A stretch of 64,000 nucleotides of DNA from an uncultured bacterium. GTDB lineage: Bacteria > Armatimonadota > UBA5829. Numbering within the stretch: the stretch's first letter is position 1; each line of letters starts with the position of its first letter. The position numbers and the translations under genes are program-made. Below, in pieces: positions 18,742-28,492 of this stretch. The notes beneath the pieces were generated by a model. That model was not told the origin of the DNA, did not search any database, and was given only the letters and a program-made list of their open reading frames with translations. The DNA is taken from the NCBI GenBank assembly GCA_938074205.1, contig CALJES010000005.1, forward strand, positions 25,595 through 89,594, read 5' to 3'.

Positions 18742-19431
18742 ATGCGTTTCCTCATTGTGGCAGTGGCCCTACTTTGCGTCTGCGCGAGTAGCTTCGCGGA
18801 CGACATAGTCACTATGCCCACTGCCAACCAACTCAAAGCTGGCGAAGTAGATGCCGCCGTGTACTACATCAGCTTGGACTTCCCCGATCCCCAGCCTCAG
18901 TTCGTCCAGTATCAAACCCTCTACGTAGGACTGACGGACAATATTGAGCTGGATGTGCACCGGGCAAACGTGGACAAAGACAAATCGTCCGTGGTGCTTG
19001 TAGCATCCTATAAGCTGATGTCTGAAACCGCCACTGCACCTGATCTGGTCTTCGGGCTGCGCAACTTCAATCGCGCCACAACTACCAACAACCCCGCCGC
19101 AAAGGATAAAAGCGAGGACATGTCCGCGTTTTTATCCGCTGCGAAAACGTTCTTCTTCCGGCCGTCGATGCCTGGGCCACCGCTGGTGAGAGCACATCTC
19201 AGCCTCGGCACCAAGGACTGGACACTCTTCGGCGAGGAGCGGCACAAGGGATTGTTTGGCGGGCTGCAGTTTCTCTTCACGCCATATTTGGGTGCTGTGA
19301 TTCAGAACGATGGCACAGATACCATTACGGGTGTCACGATTATGCCCCAAGGCACTGGTTTTACCATCAAAGCCGGCACTTTCGGAGATCACACCTGGGT
19401 TGGGCTCTCGTGGCGCAAGGATTTGTTCTAG
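18742..19431 (+). CDS. exported protein, beta-barrel-like, unknown function
   Basis: A 229-residue protein with a clear signal peptide (MRFLIVAVALLCVCASSFA, cleaved before DDIV). A strong GGAGG site precedes the ATG. The mature part is rich in alternating hydrophobic and polar residues, with phrases such as MPTANQLKAGEVDAAVYYI, YVGLTDNIELDVH and GDHTWVGLSWRKDLF, which resemble outer-membrane or surface beta-barrel proteins that describe themselves by amphipathic strands and an aromatic C-terminal Phe. No enzyme motif is visible. It is transcribed away from tRNA-Ser and ends at a strong hairpin. Function unknown; outer-membrane placement is inference. Confidence 0.75.
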   Translation: MRFLIVAVALLCVCASSFADDIVTMPTANQLKAGEVDAAVYYISLDFPDPQPQFVQYQTLYVGLTDNIELDVHRANVDKDKSSVVLVASYKLMSETATAPDLVFGLRNFNRATTTNNPAAKDKSEDMSAFLSAAKTFFFRPSMPGPPLVRAHLSLGTKDWTLFGEERHKGLFGGLQFLFTPYLGAVIQNDGTDTITGVTIMPQGTGFTIKAGTFGDHTWVGLSWRKDLF

Positions 19432-19455
19432 CGCTCACCAACTAAGAACCCAAAC

Positions 19456-19488
19456 AAATATGGCTCGGGCTGTGCCCGAGCCATATTT
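19456..19488. terminator. bidirectional terminator hairpin
   Basis: A perfect 15-bp inverted repeat (AAATATGGCTCGGGC / GCCCGAGCCATATTT) with a three-base loop lies between two convergent genes ending at 19431 (+) and 19520 (-). A/T-rich ends on both arms give short U tracts in either direction, as expected for a shared terminator. Confidence 0.75.
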
Positions 19489-19519
19489 GCTAACTCCCCA
19501 TTGTGCGCAAAATAGGAAA

Positions 19520-22084
19520 CTAGGAAATCTCTATTTCCAATTCCTCGCCAGCCTTTACCCTCACCGGCGAAGCAAGGGTCACAATTGCCCTATCGTCTTC
19601 CCTGACAATCGAACACCCAATCCGACTGCCACCGACGCTTGCGCTTACGGAGCTTCCAGGAAGATCCGACGGAACATCAATTTCAATCCTCTGAAGCTCC
19701 AACTCACCCCAACTCACACCAATCTTCGCAACCAAGCTTTTTCGCAACAGCTTCTGAGTGTAGATGCCCCATCCGGACCCTGTCGAGTAGAAGCACCTAA
19801 AATCGGCAGCGTTTACCTTCGGAGCAAAGGAGATTGCTTTCTCGGGCGCATTGTAGTGATACCCCGAAAGCGCCAGGATTAGTGACCAGCTTGCCATAGC
19901 CCTTGCGTAATGATGACCGCATTCAAACTCGTTCCATGGGTTGCGAGCTATTCCGTCGTGCCGATCGCGAACACCCTTGACTATGGCAAGACCTTCGTCC
20001 AGCATTCCCTCATAAATCAAATGAGCCGCCACCTGATACTCTATGCCTGTCCATACCTCGTCAGCATAGGTAAACGGGAACCTCGGTCTGCCGCCGTGAG
20101 GCCAGGTGCAAAGTAGTAGACCGGCCTCGGTGTTTAGCGCGTATGTCCGTTGGACGCTTTCATGTCTAGAAAGATCCTGCTTCCAGTTATACTTGAAAAT
20201 GGACTCCAACGCCTTCTGCACCTGATCCTGCGGCAGAACATGACCTAGGTTGACCACCTCGCAGAACCACTGACCTAAGAGCTGGTCCGACAAGCAGCCT
20301 TGACCAAACTGATACCTGGGAGCCGTTTCGACGTCGCAATCCTGCACGAAGAACTCACCGTTGAAGAGCATCCTCGAGTGTTTTTCAAACCCGCTCTGGA
20401 AAAGCTCCGCACATACCGCCGAGAACTCCTGATCACCAAGCACCGCAGCCATCTTTTCCATAGCCTTAAGCGCGCCCAAATAGAGCGTGCCCATCATAGT
20501 GTTGGCACCAACAAACTCGATGTCGTAGGTATTATGTTGGACGCCCTCCATGACGCCATCCTGGTCCTTATCCCACTCAGCCCACGCGTACTGCAGACTC
20601 TTCTTTGCGCCCGGGTAAACGAGTTTCAGGAAATCCAGATCGCCGGACATCAAATATTCACGATAAAGCTTCAATATACACCCCATCTGACCGTCGGCAG
20701 CAGCATAGAACTTGTGGAGAGTGCGGCCGAGCGGAACGTGGGTGCGGAAAGCCATCTTCCCGTTTTCCTCAACGTTGTTGGTAAAGTCGGTAAGCCGCAT
20801 CGTGCGCTCTAGCCTGGGAAATAGAAACGCCAACGCCTGTTCATAGTTGTATACGTGTGTGCAGTTCATTGGGCAGCAGCCCCCATAATCGCTGCAGCCC
20901 TCAAAGCCGTAGAAGCGATCGTCGTCAAGCCAGAGGCCGGTGTTGGTGCGCATTATGGACATGTTAGCCCCGACCGCATCTAGAACAATTCGAGGCAGCG
21001 TGCTGCTATATAGGGCATCCTTGAACTTACCCGTCTCAGCCTCTAGCCGCTCTAGATTTCCAATCACATAACGAGCGACATCCCAAGCGTCAGACCAGAA
21101 GTCAGCATAGCGGTTCCTAAGCTTCGCTCCCCTCACTTCTGGCTCGCCATTCCAGTAATTCTCGCGGTTCGGGAAGTACCACGTGAACACAAAAGGCAGT
21201 TCGGCTGACTCTCCCGGACCAATAGAAACCTTTAAACCTAAACTCGCGATATCTGCGGTGTCATCGGGACTGGGATCGTGAACGCCGTTGTCCCGAAATT
21301 CCCCGTCATCACGAAAGTCGTCCCAAAACGCCTGTGCATCGTCCCACCAACCGCCGCGCGTCCAAGCCTCGATATGCGTCGTCAGCTCATGTGTGGTCAC
21401 CAACGCACACGAGCCGAAACGCAGATCATCAGCAGGATATTTTGACTGCGTCATCCGAATGCCCCGGAAGGATCCCTCGTCGATAAAATCGTTTTTCTGC
21501 TGGCCGAAACCGCCCCCTCTTCTGCCCGGCTGATACGTGCCGTCGTAGCCACAAGGATTCATCATCGACCAACATACCGTCACATCCACCCGCTCACTAG
21601 ACTTGTTAGTAACGCGGTAGCGCAGGATAGCGGTCGGAATCGCCGAATCCTTCTCATTAAGCGGGATGAAAGGGTTGAACGCCACCAGCTCTACATCCAC
21701 CGGCAGATCCGAATCCACAAACCTAACATAGGCAAACGGGTATTCACCTTTGAAAACAGCGTCCTCAAGCCGCGGCAGCCCACAAACCTCCTGCGGCGGC
21801 AAACCACCGCCGCTTATGAAAGGCGGCAAGAGCCTCGATTCCAAAACGCGCGCCAGTGTTTGGCCAGATGCCTTTCTGACAAAAATCGCGGGGAATGTAT
21901 ACGGCAATACCCTGCCTTTGCCTGGCCTGTTGAATATCTCCCAGTCCCGCAAATTCCCGCGGCCACCAAGGGATACCGTGCCAGTGCCGATGCCTCCCAG
22001 AGGAAACGCAATTTCTTTGAGCGAGGGTCCGGTAAATGCTCTCTGCTCTCCTCGGGCAAATAATTTATCTTCTGTGTAAGCCAT
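19520..22084 (-). CDS. GH116-family glycoside hydrolase
   Basis: A large (854-residue) retaining beta-glycosidase of family GH116, related to bile-acid beta-glucosidase GBA2 and archaeal beta-glucosidase/xylosidase SSO1353. The N-terminal half is a beta-sandwich (FPLGGIGTGTVSLGGRG, RDWEIFNRPGKG); the C-terminal half is an (alpha/alpha)6 barrel. Likely catalytic residues are Glu415 in THVYNYEQALAF and Asp521 in NTYDIEFVGANT, by analogy with the SSO1353 branch. No signal peptide is seen, so it probably acts in the cytoplasm on imported glycosides. I start at 22084, where AAGGGGTGG precedes the ATG; a frame 11 codons longer lacks a ribosome site. The residue assignment is inferred. Confidence 0.85.
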   Translation of the reverse strand: MAYTEDKLFARGEQRAFTGPSLKEIAFPLGGIGTGTVSLGGRGNLRDWEIFNRPGKGRVLPYTFPAIFVRKASGQTLARVLESRLLPPFISGGGLPPQEVCGLPRLEDAVFKGEYPFAYVRFVDSDLPVDVELVAFNPFIPLNEKDSAIPTAILRYRVTNKSSERVDVTVCWSMMNPCGYDGTYQPGRRGGGFGQQKNDFIDEGSFRGIRMTQSKYPADDLRFGSCALVTTHELTTHIEAWTRGGWWDDAQAFWDDFRDDGEFRDNGVHDPSPDDTADIASLGLKVSIGPGESAELPFVFTWYFPNRENYWNGEPEVRGAKLRNRYADFWSDAWDVARYVIGNLERLEAETGKFKDALYSSTLPRIVLDAVGANMSIMRTNTGLWLDDDRFYGFEGCSDYGGCCPMNCTHVYNYEQALAFLFPRLERTMRLTDFTNNVEENGKMAFRTHVPLGRTLHKFYAAADGQMGCILKLYREYLMSGDLDFLKLVYPGAKKSLQYAWAEWDKDQDGVMEGVQHNTYDIEFVGANTMMGTLYLGALKAMEKMAAVLGDQEFSAVCAELFQSGFEKHSRMLFNGEFFVQDCDVETAPRYQFGQGCLSDQLLGQWFCEVVNLGHVLPQDQVQKALESIFKYNWKQDLSRHESVQRTYALNTEAGLLLCTWPHGGRPRFPFTYADEVWTGIEYQVAAHLIYEGMLDEGLAIVKGVRDRHDGIARNPWNEFECGHHYARAMASWSLILALSGYHYNAPEKAISFAPKVNAADFRCFYSTGSGWGIYTQKLLRKSLVAKIGVSWGELELQRIEIDVPSDLPGSSVSASVGGSRIGCSIVREDDRAIVTLASPVRVKAGEELEIEIS

Positions 22085-22163
22085 ATTCCACCCCTTGTAT
22101 GCAATCTGATATGCCACTCAAATCTGCCGCAGAAAAATATCCTTCAATATACCAGCCCGAAAG

Positions 22164-22589
22164 CTAGACGTCGAAAATCACCCTAGCCCGCCACTCTCCA
22201 TTTTGCTCCTCAATAGACATCTGGTGATAGGTGACAGCTTTGATTTGAGGCCCTAGCCATTCTATTGTGTTGTCGATTTTCTTTGCGTCCACCCACGCAC
22301 TCAGACGGCCGCAAGAAAGGTCGGTAATCTCGATGTCTATAGGCAGCAACCTATCAGCGTCGAACATCACAAGAAGCTCAGTGAGAAACTTTTGAAGCAG
22401 CTCCTCACTATCCGCACCCACCACCACAACCTGCTTGTGAACTTCGGGATTGTACTTTTCGAGCTCAGCCATTTGCGAAAACATGCCGTAAGCGCAGTTT
22501 TCGAACGCCTCAGCCAGGTTGCGGCCTATTCCAACCACTCCCACATCAGCCGTGTGCTCAACAACCTCAAACCTTCGTTCCCTTGTCAT
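22164..22589 (-). CDS. archease
   Basis: A 141-residue member of the archease family, which activates the RNA ligase RtcB by promoting its guanylylation and multiple turnover. The N-terminal EHTADVGVVGIG and the C-terminal IKAVTYHQM are the family hallmarks, including the conserved acidic metal-site residues. No rtcB gene is in the window, so the partner, if present, lies elsewhere. It stands between the GH116 gene and a beta-helix protein, with no obvious functional link. The ribosome site is weak. Confidence 0.9.
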   Translation of the reverse strand: MTRERRFEVVEHTADVGVVGIGRNLAEAFENCAYGMFSQMAELEKYNPEVHKQVVVVGADSEELLQKFLTELLVMFDADRLLPIDIEITDLSCGRLSAWVDAKKIDNTIEWLGPQIKAVTYHQMSIEEQNGEWRARVIFDV

Positions 22590-22628
22590 AGCCTAGTTAA
22601 CCCTGCGCAATTCGCACAACAAACCAAC

Positions 22629-24326
22629 TTAGCGCGCCGGCACAAGCTTCACCGCATCCGCGAGCACGTTTCCATCCGCATCGTTGGACATAGTAATGGA
22701 TCCCTTCCGGCCCTTTTCGAACCGAAAAGTGCCCAGTTTGACCCATCCTCCCTTTTGGTTTCTCAAATCGACCCGAACTGTTTTGCTCCCATCCGCCGAT
22801 TTCACAATCACCGGCGCGTTGGAAGCGTGATCTTTCATTGGATCCGGACCGAACCACGCATACACCGTGTAAAGACCCGTCTTCGGAACCTTGGGCGTGA
22901 ATATGGCGCGGGCATCCCCAGAACCTTTGTATGCCCAGTGCGTGCCCAGATAGTAGCCGATACCGGCGTGGACGTCATTTGTCGCGAGAAGCCAGCGACC
23001 CTCGAACGAAACGTTCGGCGGGTCGTCCATGTCGTCAACCACCACAGCTTGCTGCTCTTCCTTGGGTCTTTGAGGAGGCTTTTTGTAAACGTTGAGCCCC
23101 ACCTGCAAGTCAGCACCACAATGGTTTTCCACCGATAGCGGCCCAGCGATTCTGTTTGCGCTAAAAATCGCCGATTCGGTTTTTTTGTTAAGAGCCAACT
23201 GTTTGCGAGGAACCATAAAGTTGCAGGCGTTGACAATCAAGTTGCCGCCGAAGGTCTCAATTGCGGGAACGCCTTTCCGGAAGTGATCCCAGTAGACGAA
23301 ATTGCAGGCATTGAACGTGACGGTACCGCTGCCGGCTATTCGGGCAATTTGATGCGCCGGCCCCCAAAATGAACAATTGGAAAACTGGACTACGCCGGAG
23401 TGCGTTTCCTTGACTACAACCTCTGTGGGATTCTCGCCCTGAAAACTTACGAACTCGCCATTTGTAATCAGAAGCCCTGGCGGCTGTGTCTGCTCGATAA
23501 GAATAGCTACGTTCGTTGCATCCGCACCAATGCCCAGAAAGTTGCCGTTGGCTGCCCCATCCTTGGACTGGATAAACCTATAACCAACGCGGTAGCCAAA
23601 ACAAAACGTGTTAAAAACGTATTCCCAATCTGTCCGAGCAAAGATGAAGGCCTCGCCATTCTCAGCCAACCACTCCCGTATTCCCGTTTTTTCGTCCCAA
23701 GTCCAAAAAGGCCAAAAGTGCACATTCTCGATGCGCCCTATGTCGTAGCACTTATCCACGAATATTCCGCGCCTCAGCGGTTGACCGTAAAGGTTGCGGA
23801 TGTAGTGGCGACCTGAGGGCCTGCTGCCGAAGTCTACGGCATTATAGGGGTTCACCAAGAGACAATCGATTATCGAAGGATTATCGCCGCCCGCACATGC
23901 AATACACCAAGGATAGGGCTTGATGTTGTCGGGCTTTTGGTTGGGATAGAACACCGTGATGCCCTTTATCGTGGAGTTTATGCCAAGGGTTATGAATGCG
24001 GGACCGTCTTCCTGGCCTTCGCCCTCAACAGCCAGGAGCGTGCTGCCGGACCCCCATCGCCAGCAGACCGGTATCTTCCACACTCCCTCTAGCGTCACGC
24101 TATTCGGCACATATATGTGGGATTTTATCAAGTACGTGCCGATGGGCACAAACACGGTGCCACCGGTCTCCTTTACCGAATCCAACGCGGCCTGAAAAGC
24201 AGCCGTGTCGTCGGTTTTCCCATCGCCTTTTGCACCAAAATCCTTGACGTTCACCTGCACCGGCTTGTCAGCCAGGGATGGTGAGGTAAAAACAACCAAC
24301 AGCGCGAACACAATAGCCCCAACCAT
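22629..24326 (-). CDS. secreted right-handed beta-helix protein with golvesin-like C-terminal domain
   Basis: A signal peptide (FALLVVFTSPSLA) is followed at about residues 25-420 by a pectate-lyase-3/GH55-type beta-helix beginning VNVKDFGAKGDGKTDDTAAF, the typical start of polysaccharide-active or phage-tail-like beta-helix enzymes. The last 110 residues (VPKTGLYTVYAWFGPDP ... GSITMSNDADG ... LADAVKLVP) resemble the golvesin/Xly carbohydrate-binding domain. The protein probably binds and cleaves an external polysaccharide; which one is unknown. Clear ribosome site AAAGGAG nine bases before ATG. It lies between folC and archease on the minus strand. Confidence 0.8.
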   Translation of the reverse strand: MVGAIVFALLVVFTSPSLADKPVQVNVKDFGAKGDGKTDDTAAFQAALDSVKETGGTVFVPIGTYLIKSHIYVPNSVTLEGVWKIPVCWRWGSGSTLLAVEGEGQEDGPAFITLGINSTIKGITVFYPNQKPDNIKPYPWCIACAGGDNPSIIDCLLVNPYNAVDFGSRPSGRHYIRNLYGQPLRRGIFVDKCYDIGRIENVHFWPFWTWDEKTGIREWLAENGEAFIFARTDWEYVFNTFCFGYRVGYRFIQSKDGAANGNFLGIGADATNVAILIEQTQPPGLLITNGEFVSFQGENPTEVVVKETHSGVVQFSNCSFWGPAHQIARIAGSGTVTFNACNFVYWDHFRKGVPAIETFGGNLIVNACNFMVPRKQLALNKKTESAIFSANRIAGPLSVENHCGADLQVGLNVYKKPPQRPKEEQQAVVVDDMDDPPNVSFEGRWLLATNDVHAGIGYYLGTHWAYKGSGDARAIFTPKVPKTGLYTVYAWFGPDPMKDHASNAPVIVKSADGSKTVRVDLRNQKGGWVKLGTFRFEKGRKGSITMSNDADGNVLADAVKLVPAR

Positions 24327-24457
24327 AGATTTGAGCTCCTTTTACAATTACGTATCTGAACCTGAGCTTTATACGGCGAAACGGCGAGTTCCTGCCTCGC
24401 GATTCAATCTTGCCAAGCTACAGTCACGGCAAATTTCGGTGAGTTGCAAAAGCGCAG

Positions 24458-25753
24458 TCACTTCACCTCTCCCACCGTATAAAACGAGCCGGTTACCAAG
24501 ACCAGGTCATCCTCCGAAGCCACATCCACAGCGCGCGAGACCGCCAGGGGAACCGGTTTTTGTATCTCCACATCATCGCAGAACCTGCGCGCCTCTTCTG
24601 CAAGTTTTTCAGCAGGCAGCGCCAGGTGCCACTGGGATTGCGTGGCTATTATCTTCGAGGCCATCGGCGCAATTTGCTCGAGAAAAGGCCTAGCAGGGTG
24701 CGTGGAGAGCATTCCAACCACCAATATCATCCTCCGGTGGTCAAAAAGCTCATTAATCGAACTTGCCAATGCCCTTGCGGCGTCAGGATTGTGCGCGCCG
24801 TCCAGGACTACCGTCGGCCGGTCCTGTATAACCTCGAGCCTGCCAGGGATATAAGCGTTGGCCACCCCTGCAGCAATCGCCTTTTCGGGTATTCTAATCT
24901 CGTATCTTTTGAGCGCTATTATGGCTGCAACTGCTGTAGCAGCGTTGACTATCTGAAAAGATCCGGGAAGTCCGGGTTTCAAACCGGTTATGTGATGGTC
25001 AGCACCGTGGATAGAAAAGCTGTTTCCTCGGGGAACATAGCGCAAGTGCACGTCAGCCGATGGCGAGCCGGGCTTGCCATATCGATGTTTCATCACCCGC
25101 CATACTTCAGCCCCTTCTTCCCTGCAGCGCGATAGTACCACCCGCCAAGCAGGCTCATCTTCAACCGCAGTGACCAGGGGCACGCCGGTCTTTATGATTC
25201 CGGCCTTCTCAAAAGCGATCTTTTCTGTGGTATCCCCCAGCCGATCCATGTGGTCCAGCCCAACGTTGGTGATAATCGCCACCATGGGGTGAACTATGTT
25301 AGTGGCGTCAAACCGCCCGCCCATTCCTACTTCCATCACCGCAAAGTCGACCATCTGCCGCGCAAAGTAGATAAACGCAGCCATAGTCTTAACTTCGAAC
25401 TCAGTCACCGGGCCCAAATTCGTCTCAGCAAGGTCGTCGGCTATCGGCTGTATTTCGCTTATCAGTTCAGCGAAATCGGCCTTGGGGATCAGCGCGCCGT
25501 TAATCTGAATGCGCTCCCGAAGGTCGTAGACGTAGGGCGACAAATATAGTCCAGCACGGTAACCGGCTTCGCGGAGTATAGATGCTATGAAAGTGGCAGT
25601 GGAACCCTTGCCGTTCGTCCCACCAACGTGAATTACTCGCAAACTTCGGTGGGGATTGCCGAATGCGTGCGCAAGGGCTGTTATGCGTTCGAGCCCAAAC
25701 TTTATCCCGAACTTGGTCAGCCCGCCCAGGTATTCAACTGCCTGTTCGTAGGT
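24458..25753 (-). CDS. folC: folylpolyglutamate synthase / dihydrofolate synthase
   Basis: Adds glutamate to dihydropteroate or tetrahydrofolate. The Mur-ligase fold is shown by the P loop HVGGTNGKGSTATF, YLSPYVYDLRERIQING, EVGMGGRFDATN, the HMD near TNVGLDHMDRLG, and DGAHNPDAA in the C-terminal domain. I start at ATG 25753 (MTYEQAVEYL) because the longer frame begins with TTG without a good site; length is then about 431 residues. Bacterial FolC often has both activities; the sequence does not tell them apart. The 190-base gap upstream shows no clear promoter. Confidence 0.95.
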   Translation of the reverse strand, partial: TYEQAVEYLGGLTKFGIKFGLERITALAHAFGNPHRSLRVIHVGGTNGKGSTATFIASILREAGYRAGLYLSPYVYDLRERIQINGALIPKADFAELISEIQPIADDLAETNLGPVTEFEVKTMAAFIYFARQMVDFAVMEVGMGGRFDATNIVHPMVAIITNVGLDHMDRLGDTTEKIAFEKAGIIKTGVPLVTAVEDEPAWRVVLSRCREEGAEVWRVMKHRYGKPGSPSADVHLRYVPRGNSFSIHGADHHITGLKPGLPGSFQIVNAATAVAAIIALKRYEIRIPEKAIAAGVANAYIPGRLEVIQDRPTVVLDGAHNPDAARALASSINELFDHRRMILVVGMLSTHPARPFLEQIAPMASKIIATQSQWHLALPAEKLAEEARRFCDDVEIQKPVPLAVSRAVDVASEDDLVLVTGSFYTVGEVK

Positions 25754-25946
25754 CATTGCAGTTCCCAAGACCTTCCAGTAATACGGCTTCAACGATGACC
25801 TGAGTCAATCCTGCCGCTTCGGAATCCGAACGTAGCGTCAGGCCAAAACGTCGGCTCAATCAAAACAAGTCGAGCAATCTGCACCGGTGAGGATCGCTTA
25901 CGGAAGGAGCGGTTTCATTCAGTGGTGGATAGTCGAAGCAAAGGCA

Positions 25947-26861
25947 TTACAATGGCTCAATGAAGTCTGCCGTCATCGGTTTGCCTACACCAGTGTTGAA
26001 GCCTATAACTCGCACCTGGGCATCGGCATTTATTGTCTGCGGCAGAGGAGACTTTAGGTATATTGTCTTGCGACGAGGCGGATCTAACGCGATGTAGCCC
26101 GTATTCGGCATTCTGATACGATCAACAAAAACGGTCAAGGTTTTGCCCGAGGCATCAATTTGCTCAACACGGCCTATAAGCTCTATATCGCCCTTCTTGA
26201 GCGTTCGCCTGGCCTCGCCGGATACTACCTGAGGTGCTTTGCTCGTGGGGGCAGCAGCCGCGGTTGAAAGCGGCTTTGGCGCGGCCCTTGAAAACTTGTA
26301 TACAAAGAACCGCGCGAGGTCGTCGATTTCCTGCGCTCGGCTTGCAGGTCCTACCACAGAGAGCTCTACTACAGGTGCGAATCTATCTCCCAACGGAGCC
26401 ATAGCCATACAGCAGTAAGCTTTTCTTCCTGCCAGGGCTGGCTTCAATACCTGCGCTACCGGCTGATCTTTGTCCACTGCGTAACTGCCCGCAAGCCCTT
26501 TGAAAAGCAGATCGCCGACCTCTATTTCCCAACGCTTGGCTCCTGCCAGCCATCCATCAGCGGCAGCAAGCGATTGAAGCGCCTTTTCGATTGCGGTGGC
26601 AGGGAGCATCTCCTCAGGAACCGCGGTAACCTTCACCAGATACACCAGGTTACCGTATCGGAAGGCCTCACACAGTTTGATCGGCTCCTGGACAGCTATG
26701 GCCTGCTTTACAGAAGTTTGGGGCACGTTCACCGCGAAGCCAAAGACCTCATACCAGACAACCCTGCTCTTCGGCTGCTGCGTTGCCGCACACACAAAGC
26801 TTCCCACGGCAAACACCAACAACCCAATGACAATTATCCTTAGCTCACTGGCGCGGTTCAC
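25947..26861 (-). CDS. exported protein of unknown function
   Basis: A 304-residue protein with an N-terminal hydrophobic signal (LRIIVIGLLVFAVGSFVCA). The next part, about 30-195, is a globular domain with no motif I recognise (VVWYEVFGFAVNVPQTS, GRKAYCCMAMAPLG). After an Ala/Pro/Thr-rich linker (about 197-215), the last 90 residues read like a small beta domain (IELIGRVEQIDASGKTLTVFVD ... IYLKSPLPQTINADAQVRVIG), reminiscent of OB-like or DUF5666-type folds. The start is GTG. It ends 150 bases before folC and follows the gene at 26900. Function cannot be assigned. Confidence 0.65.
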   Translation of the reverse strand: MNRASELRIIVIGLLVFAVGSFVCAATQQPKSRVVWYEVFGFAVNVPQTSVKQAIAVQEPIKLCEAFRYGNLVYLVKVTAVPEEMLPATAIEKALQSLAAADGWLAGAKRWEIEVGDLLFKGLAGSYAVDKDQPVAQVLKPALAGRKAYCCMAMAPLGDRFAPVVELSVVGPASRAQEIDDLARFFVYKFSRAAPKPLSTAAAAPTSKAPQVVSGEARRTLKKGDIELIGRVEQIDASGKTLTVFVDRIRMPNTGYIALDPPRRKTIYLKSPLPQTINADAQVRVIGFNTGVGKPMTADFIEPL

Positions 26862-26899
26862 GTGGGTGAAACTGGCTCTTGAAGAGTTCTCAGCGATTA

Positions 26900-27526
26900 C
26901 TACAGAGCCTCCAGAAAGTTCTGGACCTCGTGAAAGAGATAGTCGTACGCAGCATCTATGTGCGGCTCAACGCTTGAGATATCTGTGAATGGCGTCGGAT
27001 GCTGCACGTCGAGCTCTATATAAATCTGAGAAAGGTCACTGAAAAACGGCTCTATTTTGAGCTCGTGAATCCCGTTCTGGTGCAAAACGAATCTGAGACC
27101 TACGCCCTTGCGCCCCGGGCCGAGAATGTCCATCGTATCCCTTATAGAGCTCAGGGCGCTGTTTTCTATAATCTCAGCCGAGGTCGTACCCTCAACCGGA
27201 AGGAACGCAGTTAGCTTGACGCCAAAAGTCAGAAACTGCGGTATCTGCAACCGCTCCTGTGCAAGCCCAAACAGATCCAATGCCTTTTCCTTGGCCGCTT
27301 GGAAGTAGTCGACCGTTTCGTTGACCTGCAAGCGGGTGGTTTGGATGAAAAAGTCGCCGGTAGGATTCGCCATCCGTGCCCCGTCAGGCAGATGCTGCAG
27401 GGTCTGATACGGATAACGCTCGGTGATATCGGCATAGATGCGGTTAACTTGCTGCTGCTGAAGCTGGTAAGGCGGATATACAACTCCTGCAGTCAGTCTT
27501 CGGCACGTGAGAAGCTCAGTTTTCAT
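26900..27526 (-). CDS. protein of unknown function (TIGR04255-like?)
   Basis: A soluble 208-residue protein without signal peptide or transmembrane segment. Its layout (an early VVYPPYQLQQQQVNRIYADI, then a central YFQAAKEKALDLFGLAQERL helix and a C-terminal IEPFFSDLSQIYIELDVQ strand region) faintly resembles the TIGR04255 family, which has no known activity. It lies 53 bases after yebC on the same strand and may share its transcript. The ribosome site is weak. The family link is tentative. Confidence 0.6.
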   Translation of the reverse strand: MKTELLTCRRLTAGVVYPPYQLQQQQVNRIYADITERYPYQTLQHLPDGARMANPTGDFFIQTTRLQVNETVDYFQAAKEKALDLFGLAQERLQIPQFLTFGVKLTAFLPVEGTTSAEIIENSALSSIRDTMDILGPGRKGVGLRFVLHQNGIHELKIEPFFSDLSQIYIELDVQHPTPFTDISSVEPHIDAAYDYLFHEVQNFLEAL

Positions 27527-27579
27527 CTGATTTCAAACCTATGGTTGGGTCTGGAGAGTTCGTCTGAGAAAGCTCTCGT

Positions 27580-28335
27580 CTAAACGGCAGCTGATTGCAT
27601 GACCTCATCAGGGATGTCAAAATTGGAGTATGCCTGCTGCACGTCGTCGTTTTCCTCCAACGCATCCATTAATCTGAGGATGCGCGAAGCTTCCTTTGGA
27701 TCTTCGATCCTCACAGTAGTTTTAGGAAGCATTGTCACTTCGGCTGACGTATATTCTATGCCTGCCTGAACAATTGCATCCTTGACCTTCTGCAAATCCC
27801 CCGGCTGACAGAGGACTTCTATCGTGTCGCCATCAACGCGTATGTCTTCGGCGCCGGCGTCCAAGGTCGCCATCATAACGCTTTCCTCGTCAGCCTTGTC
27901 TGCCGGAATCTGCACCAGCCCTTTTTGGTCAAACATCCAGGCCACACAGCCGCTCTCGCCAAGGTTTCCGCCGTTTTTCGAGAATATGTTGCGCAGTTCT
28001 GCAACGGTGCGGTTTCTGTTGTCGGTTAGGCAAGAAACCATTATTGCCACCCCGCCGGGACCGTAACCTTCATAGGTAATCTCTTCAAAGTCTCGGCTCT
28101 CACCAGTCTGACCGGTGCCGCGCATAATAGCGCGCTTGATATTCTCCTGGGGCATGCTTGCCTCGCGCGCTTTCTGAATCGCAAGGCGCAGCCGCAAGTT
28201 CGTTTCGGGATTGTCCCCGCCCTCTCGCGCAGCCACGATAATCTCGCGCGCAATCTTCGTGAAAAGCTTACCTCTGACGGCGTCTTGTCTCTCTTTCCGA
28301 AGCCTGATGTTATGCCATTTTGAATGTCCAGCCAT
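27580..28335 (-). CDS. yebC: YebC/TACO1-family protein
   Basis: A member of the universally conserved YebC family, linked to translation through difficult (for example proline-rich) sequences and, in some reports, to transcription control. The N-terminus MAGHSKWHNIRLRKERQDA and the central ITYEGYGPGGVAI are diagnostic. At 251 residues it is full length. GAGGT precedes the ATG by 11 bases. A good promoter 150 bases upstream (28493-28521) gives it a long leader. Often it adjoins ruvC; here the neighbours are unrelated. Confidence 0.95.
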   Translation of the reverse strand: MAGHSKWHNIRLRKERQDAVRGKLFTKIAREIIVAAREGGDNPETNLRLRLAIQKAREASMPQENIKRAIMRGTGQTGESRDFEEITYEGYGPGGVAIMVSCLTDNRNRTVAELRNIFSKNGGNLGESGCVAWMFDQKGLVQIPADKADEESVMMATLDAGAEDIRVDGDTIEVLCQPGDLQKVKDAIVQAGIEYTSAEVTMLPKTTVRIEDPKEASRILRLMDALEENDDVQQAYSNFDIPDEVMQSAAV

Positions 28336-28492
28336 TCTACGTCAGTACCTCGCGGTATCAGAGAAGATGCCTGCAGGGACGCTGGGCAACAGCATGCGCA
28401 AGCCTTCCGTTTGAGACCGATACCGCAGCCCAACCCGGCCGCGACTGCCACCAATGCGCACGCCACAGCGCCCAGCCAAATCCGACAGCGGC

